DNA of 64,000 bases. Origin: AP-15 sp963797115. Its GTDB lineage: Bacteria > Pseudomonadota > Alphaproteobacteria > ATCC43930 > CGMCC-115725. A program made the translations under genes and the position numbers. Below the pieces are notes generated by a model. It saw only the letters and a program-made list of their open reading frames with translations. It ran no database searches and was not told the origin of the DNA. Below are positions 60,253 to 64,000 of this stretch, piece by piece (positions within the stretch are counted from its first letter, which is position 1; every line of letters starts with the position of its first letter). The stretch spans positions 868,001 through 932,000 of the forward strand of contig CAWCOH010000001.1 of the NCBI GenBank assembly GCA_963797115.1, given 5' to 3'.

Positions 60253-61158
60253 TCACGGTCGGCGCTTCCTAGCGCTTGCCGAGCCATCCGATAACATGCG
60301 CGCCGATGGTGACCGATCCGGCGTGTCGGCCTGGCGGCTCACAGGTTTTCTCGCCGATCCTGAGACGAACATCTTACTCAAGAGGAACCAAACGAGCCTC
60401 GGCGTCCAGGGCTCGCCGCACGCAGTGCGTTTACCCGCCCTGTTCAGCGCTCTGGCGACGTCGTGCGGCTTTCGGATGCCTCCTTTCGCGAAGATTTTAA
60501 TAGCCGGTCTCAACTCGGTTAGAAGATGATACTCTTGAACAGAGCCAAAGCTGAAATGGCAATGCTCGGCAGCAGTCAATACAATTTGCGTTTGGTTGTA
60601 CTCCTCACGGCGGGTCATTCGCGGTCTAGAATTTCGAACGAGGGCGCCACGTTGGGTCGACGCTGACTTAGCTTTGTACATGTGCTCCTCCGGCAGGGAC
60701 GCACCTTTTGTAGTCAACGGGGGCGCCGTCGGCAGTCGGCGGCGAATGACAGTCACACTCTCCATTCTGCGTTCGAGTTTGGCGCGTATAACAGGCACAA
60801 GTTCAGCGCGCTTGGCGACCGCTTCGGGGGAATTGCGAGCGACGCGCTTGGCCGCCCGTCTCGCGGCTGCGGCTTCCTGTTCGCGCTGCTCGCGTACTTG
60901 ATTTTCTCTCTTCTTGCTCGCTCTTTTTGTGGCTGCGGCTTGCTGTTCGCGCCGTTGGGATTCTCGATTTTTTCTTTTGATTTCTTGACGCTGCTCCGGA
61001 GCTAGTCGTTGTTCGGCCTGTCTTTCCGCAATTTGTTCAGGCGTAAGCGGCCGCCGCGGTTTTGTAGCCTTCGGCGTCTTGCGCGTTGTCCCGGAAAACC
61101 AACCCGACCCTGGCCCAATTACGGTGTGCCCACCAATATACAACCCGCGTCGAGACAT
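60253..61158 (-). CDS. basic coiled-coil protein with a recombinase-like C-terminal motif
   Basis: 301 residues from ATG 61158. Residues ~30-125 are a highly charged coil of Lys/Arg/Glu/Gln/Ala (EQRQEIKRKNRESQRREQQA). Residues ~225-265 (GIRKPHDVARALNRAGKRTA, CGEPWTPRLVWFLLSK) resemble the helix-turn-helix 'recombinase' domain of large serine recombinases, but no catalytic domain is present. I do not recognise the protein as a whole. Its AT content resembles that of the HNH gene, and the two converge with about 190 bases between stops. Confidence 0.55.
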   Translation of the reverse strand: MSRRGLYIGGHTVIGPGSGWFSGTTRKTPKATKPRRPLTPEQIAERQAEQRLAPEQRQEIKRKNRESQRREQQAAATKRASKKRENQVREQREQEAAAARRAAKRVARNSPEAVAKRAELVPVIRAKLERRMESVTVIRRRLPTAPPLTTKGASLPEEHMYKAKSASTQRGALVRNSRPRMTRREEYNQTQIVLTAAEHCHFSFGSVQEYHLLTELRPAIKIFAKGGIRKPHDVARALNRAGKRTACGEPWTPRLVWFLLSKMFVSGSARKPVSRQADTPDRSPSARMLSDGSASARKRRP

Positions 61159-61430
61159 GGGATAGCAAGCCTCATCAGATCAGGGTCATAGCTTGCCATC
61201 TGCCGATCGAATTACCAACCGCCGGTTTGGGCGACCCAAGGTCCGTCTGCCCCTCCGATCCAGCCGATCCTCGAAGCTTTGGCAGAGGTCCGCCAAGGGG
61301 CAGATAGCAACACGCGATTCGATGCGGCGCGCCTTCGATTTCGCCAGGACCACGCCACTCACTTGGCTCACAGCTGGACCTGCCCTGAGATGTTGCAGGC
61401 AGCATCCACCTCGATCCCGAGATGAAAAAA

Positions 61431-61715
61431 TCAGTTTGGCACCCAGACTGCGGCCCTGATCTCGCCGAATTCGCGCGCGATCTTGCACCAGGACGCGCCG
61501 GCATCCTCACTGACGTACACCTCACCGAACAGGCTAAATGCCACAATGCGATTGGCGTCGGCGGGATGCGTGGCAAGGCCCCACACCGTGGCATTGGGCT
61601 GGGTCGGGAATGGCAGAAGCTCCCAACTCTCCCCGAAGTCTGTGCTGCGGAGCACGCGCCCCTTTTCACCCGTCGTGGTCTCGCCACGCGAGGATCATCC
61701 CTCCCGGCTGAATTT
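61431..61715 (-). pseudogene. BNR/sialidase-like repeat protein, C-terminal remnant
   Basis: On the minus strand GRVLRSTDFGESWELLPFP, NATVWGLATHPADANRIVAF, SLFGEVYVSEDAGASWCKIA and REFGEIRAAVWVPN end at a stop. The DFGESW and DAGASW turns are Asp-box (BNR) motifs of a beta-propeller glycosidase-like protein. Only the last two blades remain. The sequence from 61159 to 61430 holds nothing I can name. Confidence 0.65.
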
Positions 61716-61979
61716 AGTCAATGGCCGAAATGGAGGCATTACCGGTCGCCTTGTGCCCTCAATCGGCCCGGCAGCCTTGACAAGAACGTATAGGGAACAC
61801 ATATGGCAGGCACCTTGCCCGAGCTATGGCCATCGGAGGTCCATCGTGCCAGTCGCTGCCATTGCCTTGCCACGTCCTGCTGGCTCCTGTTTTCGCGACC
61901 CGGAGTTCGAGGGATTCCAATCAGTTGCGCCTGATCTCTCTTCGCCTCGCGCGCAGGCGCGCATGCGTGCCTCCAGCGC
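61716..61979. other. gap before amidohydrolase copy C
   Basis: 264 bases with no recognised gene. The plus-strand frame of copy C is open through it, but the residues have no homology to copy B, which begins only at about 61980. Confidence 0.35.
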
Positions 61980-62863
61980 ATTCGATGGGGTGGCCGGTGA
62001 AGTCCTCTATCCCTCGCAAGGGCTCTTCTACTTCAAGGTGGCGGACCCGCTGCTGATGTCCGCGATCTTTCGCGCGTACAACGACTGGCTCGCCGAGTTC
62101 TGCCGCACCGATCCCGCCCGATTGAAGGGCATCGCGATGATCAACCTGGACAACGTCCCGGACGCGATCAAGGAGCTGGAACGCGTTGCCCGACTGGGCC
62201 TCTCTGGCGCAATGATCACCGAGTATCCAGCCGAGGACCGGCGCTACGACCAACCCGAATACGAGCCGTTCTGGGCCGCCGCCGCAGCACTCGACCTGCC
62301 GCTGAGCCTGCACACCGCGACGCGACGGCAGGGCAAGATCCGCGGGGCCGGTCCCGGAACGCTGCGCGACGCCCGCAGCCGCGCGACGAAGGCGTTCTAT
62401 CCGGCGCTGTCGCTGTGCGACATGATCTTCTCCGGCGTCTTCGAGCGTCACCCCCGCCTGACGCTGGCGATCGTCGAGTTCGAGCTGGCCTGGGCCCCCC
62501 AATGTGCTCACCTCTATGGATTACACGTATCGCGAGCGCCACGGCGAGGCGATTTACCGGTTCAAGAACGGCATGCTCCCGAGCGACTTCTTCCGCCGCA
62601 ACGCCGTCTTGAGCTTTCAGGAGGACGCAATCGGCATTCGCCTGCGCGACGTCATCGGCGTCGACAACATGATGTGGGGCTCGGACTATCCGCACAGCGA
62701 GTCGACGTTTCCGCAATCGCGCAAGATCCTGGCCGAGATCCTGGCCGGGGTGCCGGAGGACGAACAGACCAAGCCTGCCCCGGACCACGATCCGGGGATC
62801 GCCGGCGGCAATACCGCCCGCGTCTACAATTTTGACGTGGCGAGGCTGACCGTCTCGGCTTGA
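61980..62863 (+). pseudogene. amidohydrolase copy C, 5'-truncated and frameshifted
   Basis: Matches copy B from DGVAGEVLYPSQGLFYFK onward, so about 95 N-terminal codons with the DxH strand are gone. The frame breaks at 62497-62502, where copy C has six Cs and copy B five (LAWAPN in B), and goes on one frame over (MLTSMDYTYRERHGEAIYRF) to 62863. Near the end it has an extra PAPDHDPG that B lacks and D shares. Confidence 0.85.
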
Positions 62864-62927
62864 AGCGACGCCAGGCTGGCTCTATCGCTTAAGACATGAC
62901 AATTCCGTCGACAGGCAGGCTAGGCTA

Positions 62928-63215
62928 TTGGCGGACGCTCCCCATCTCCGGTTCGAGTGGGATGATGCGAAAAACGATCGCTGCGTGCGAGAACGCGGGT
63001 TCGGTTTTGCCGATATCCTGCCGGCGTTCCTCGATCCGAACAGACGGGTGGAGCGTGACAGTCGGCGAGAGTATGGCGAAGAACGTTTCAGGCTCTACGG
63101 CCGCGTCGCCGGACGGCTATTTGTGATTGCCTACACGCGGCGTGAAACGGCGACGAGGATCATCTCCGCCCGCAGGGCAAATGCTCGGGAGAGGGACCGG
63201 TATGGCGCGGACTGA
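62928..63215 (+). CDS. BrnT-family toxin
   Basis: 95 residues from TTG 62928. LRFEWDDAKNDRCVRERGFG, FADILPAFLDPNRRVERDSR, EERFRLYGRVAGRLFVIAYT and RRETATRIISARRANARERD are the BrnT ribonuclease-like fold, which halts growth by cutting RNA. The partner gene starts inside its stop. The TTG start and short leader suggest low translation. The module lies between amidohydrolase fragments C and D. Confidence 0.8.
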   Translation: MADAPHLRFEWDDAKNDRCVRERGFGFADILPAFLDPNRRVERDSRREYGEERFRLYGRVAGRLFVIAYTRRETATRIISARRANARERDRYGAD

Positions 63216-63567
63216 AGCACACCTCGATGCGACGGGAGCCGTCATCCGGCGGCGTTCCGCCGGTCCTTGGGAGCCGGTCGAGCCGCGAACCGATTGGGCG
63301 CGGGTCGATGCCACCACCGAGGTCGAGATCGAACGCCAGGCCGCCTCCGACGACGCCGAAGCGGCCAAAGATGCGGCGGCTTGGGTGCGGCGGGTTCGCA
63401 GACGTGCCGGACTGTCACAAGCCGAGTTCGCACGCCGGATCGGCATCTCTGTCGCGACACTGCGCGGTTGGGAGCGAGGCAAGCTCTTCCCGCAGGGCCC
63501 CGCCCGCGCGCTTTTGCGCGTGATCGACCGGGTGCCGGAGGCCGTGCTCGCGCTGAGCGCGAGTTAG
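63202..63567 (+). CDS. HTH antitoxin paired with BrnT
   Basis: 121 residues from ATG 63202, overlapping the toxin stop, with GGGAGAGG in front. Residues ~30-55 (TDWARVDATTEVEIERQAAS) look like the toxin-binding part of BrnA-type antitoxins; residues ~68-120 (RRRAGLSQAEFARRIGISVA, TLRGWERGK) are an Xre-type helix-turn-helix rather than the ribbon-helix-helix of classic BrnA. It would neutralise BrnT and repress the pair. Its stop is followed within 3 bases by amidohydrolase fragment D. Confidence 0.8.
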   Translation: MARTEAHLDATGAVIRRRSAGPWEPVEPRTDWARVDATTEVEIERQAASDDAEAAKDAAAWVRRVRRRAGLSQAEFARRIGISVATLRGWERGKLFPQGPARALLRVIDRVPEAVLALSAS

Positions 63568-63569
63568 GC

Positions 63570-63903
63570 CCGCGAGCGCCACGGCGAGGCGATCTACCGG
63601 TTCGAGGGCGGCATGCTCCCGAGCGACTTCTTCCGTCGCAATGTCGTGCTGAGCTTCCAGGAGGACGCGATCGGCATTCGCCTGCGCGACGTCATCGGCA
63701 TCGACAACATGATGTGGGGCTCGGACTATCCGCACAGCGAGTCGACGTTCCCCCAATCGCGGAAGATCCTGGCGGAGATCCTAGAGGGCGTGCCGGACCA
63801 CGAACAGGCCAAGCCTGCCCCGGACCACGATCCGGGGATCGCCGGCGGCAATACCGCCCGCGTCTACAATTTTGACGTGGCGAGGCTGACCGTCCCTGCT
63901 TGA
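63570..63903 (+). pseudogene. amidohydrolase copy D, C-terminal fragment
   Basis: RERHGEAIYRFEGGMLPSDF through MMWGSDYPHSESTFPQS to ARVYNFDVARLTVPA matches the last ~110 residues of copies B and C, with the PAPDHDPG insert of C. It has no start of its own and begins 3 bases after the antitoxin stop codon. Confidence 0.85.
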
Positions 63904-63931
63904 CACGGCGAGATGGCGCCGGCGAAGCGCC

Positions 63932-64000
63932 TCAGTTCAGCCGGGCGACCAGCGGCGCCAGGAACCCGCGCAACACCGGTGACCATTTGGCGTGCTCGGG
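63932..64000 (-). CDS. C-terminal end of an unidentified gene (runs out of the window)
   Basis: On the minus strand the last 22 residues (HAKWSPVLRGFLAPLVARLN) read to TGA at 63934-63932. The composition looks coding and the reading is open to the window edge, but it is too short to name. Confidence 0.35.
   Translation of the reverse strand, partial: PEHAKWSPVLRGFLAPLVARLN

Noticed and set aside
60131..60529. 132-codon plus-strand ORF opposite the coiled-coil gene
   Set aside because: No motif, no good start, and it is antisense to the better supported minus-strand gene.
1..64000. tRNA or rRNA genes, replication origin, integrase-linked attachment site
   Set aside because: I looked for cloverleaf-like arms, conserved rRNA stretches, DnaA-box clusters and tyrosine integrases, and found none I could support.

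Overview
This 64-kb window is high-GC DNA with the gene content of a soil-type alphaproteobacterium. The pointers are a methylmalonyl-CoA epimerase gene followed by a DUF1467 gene, a class II DAHP synthase, a gor-type glutathione reductase, two PRC-barrel proteins with signal peptides and an HpnR-type hopanoid C-3 methylase. An Acetobacteraceae or other Rhodospirillales lineage fits best, but that is inference; no rRNA or tRNA gene is visible. The DNA is rich in insertion sequences, truncated genes and genes broken by single bases, so it is either an accessory region in active decay or an assembly with some indel errors, or both.

Layout. 1-12.4 kb: end of a PQQ dehydrogenase, then a surface-glycosylation island (GT39 and GT4 glycosyltransferases, a TylF-type methyltransferase, the ghost of another methyltransferase) around a giant polyproline beta-module protein split by a frameshift, with IS3 remnants at both sides. 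12.6-15.2 kb: a GRRM-type RiPP operon on the minus strand, with a Trp/Asn-rich precursor (GrrA), a radical SAM/SPASM maturase (GrrM), an exported protein of unknown function, and a second leader-like peptide without a core. 15.2-18 kb: tag, DUF1467, mce and an alpha/beta hydrolase. 18.2-28.6 kb: an MFS gene broken both by an IS630 element and by a 7.5-kb inversion. The inverted segment carries gor, a Doc-type toxin pair, DAHP synthase, a nicotinate phosphoribosyltransferase-like gene and a second MFS gene; its two ends split one MFS gene and one PRC-barrel gene. 29.1-31 kb: a DyP peroxidase with an encapsulin-loading tail, overlapping an encapsulin shell gene. 31-36 kb: an amidohydrolase, an SRPBCC/ArsR pair with a striking palindrome, an MT-A70 methyltransferase, two tautomerases, and a PadR/HAAS-like pair. 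36-43.3 kb: mazEF between two fragments of an aldehyde dehydrogenase gene, a run of broken metabolic genes, an IS1634 element and an IS5 remnant. 43.3-54.6 kb: mostly intact genes (MFS, PRC-barrel, GT4, ABC exporter, hpnR, and a TetR/HlyD/DHA2 drug-efflux unit). 54.6-64 kb: four copies or fragments of one amidohydrolase gene with different cargo between them (a phospholipase D-like gene, REP-like elements, an HNH-like gene, a basic coiled-coil gene, a BrnT/HTH toxin pair).

The functional units most likely to act together are the grr RiPP operon, the DyP-encapsulin nanocompartment, the TetR-regulated EmrAB-like pump, the SRPBCC-ArsR and PadR-HAAS pairs, and three toxin-antitoxin-like modules. 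The most informative structural features are the 7.5-kb inversion, which can be read directly from its two junctions, and the amidohydrolase array, in which gene fragments form the borders of cargo genes.
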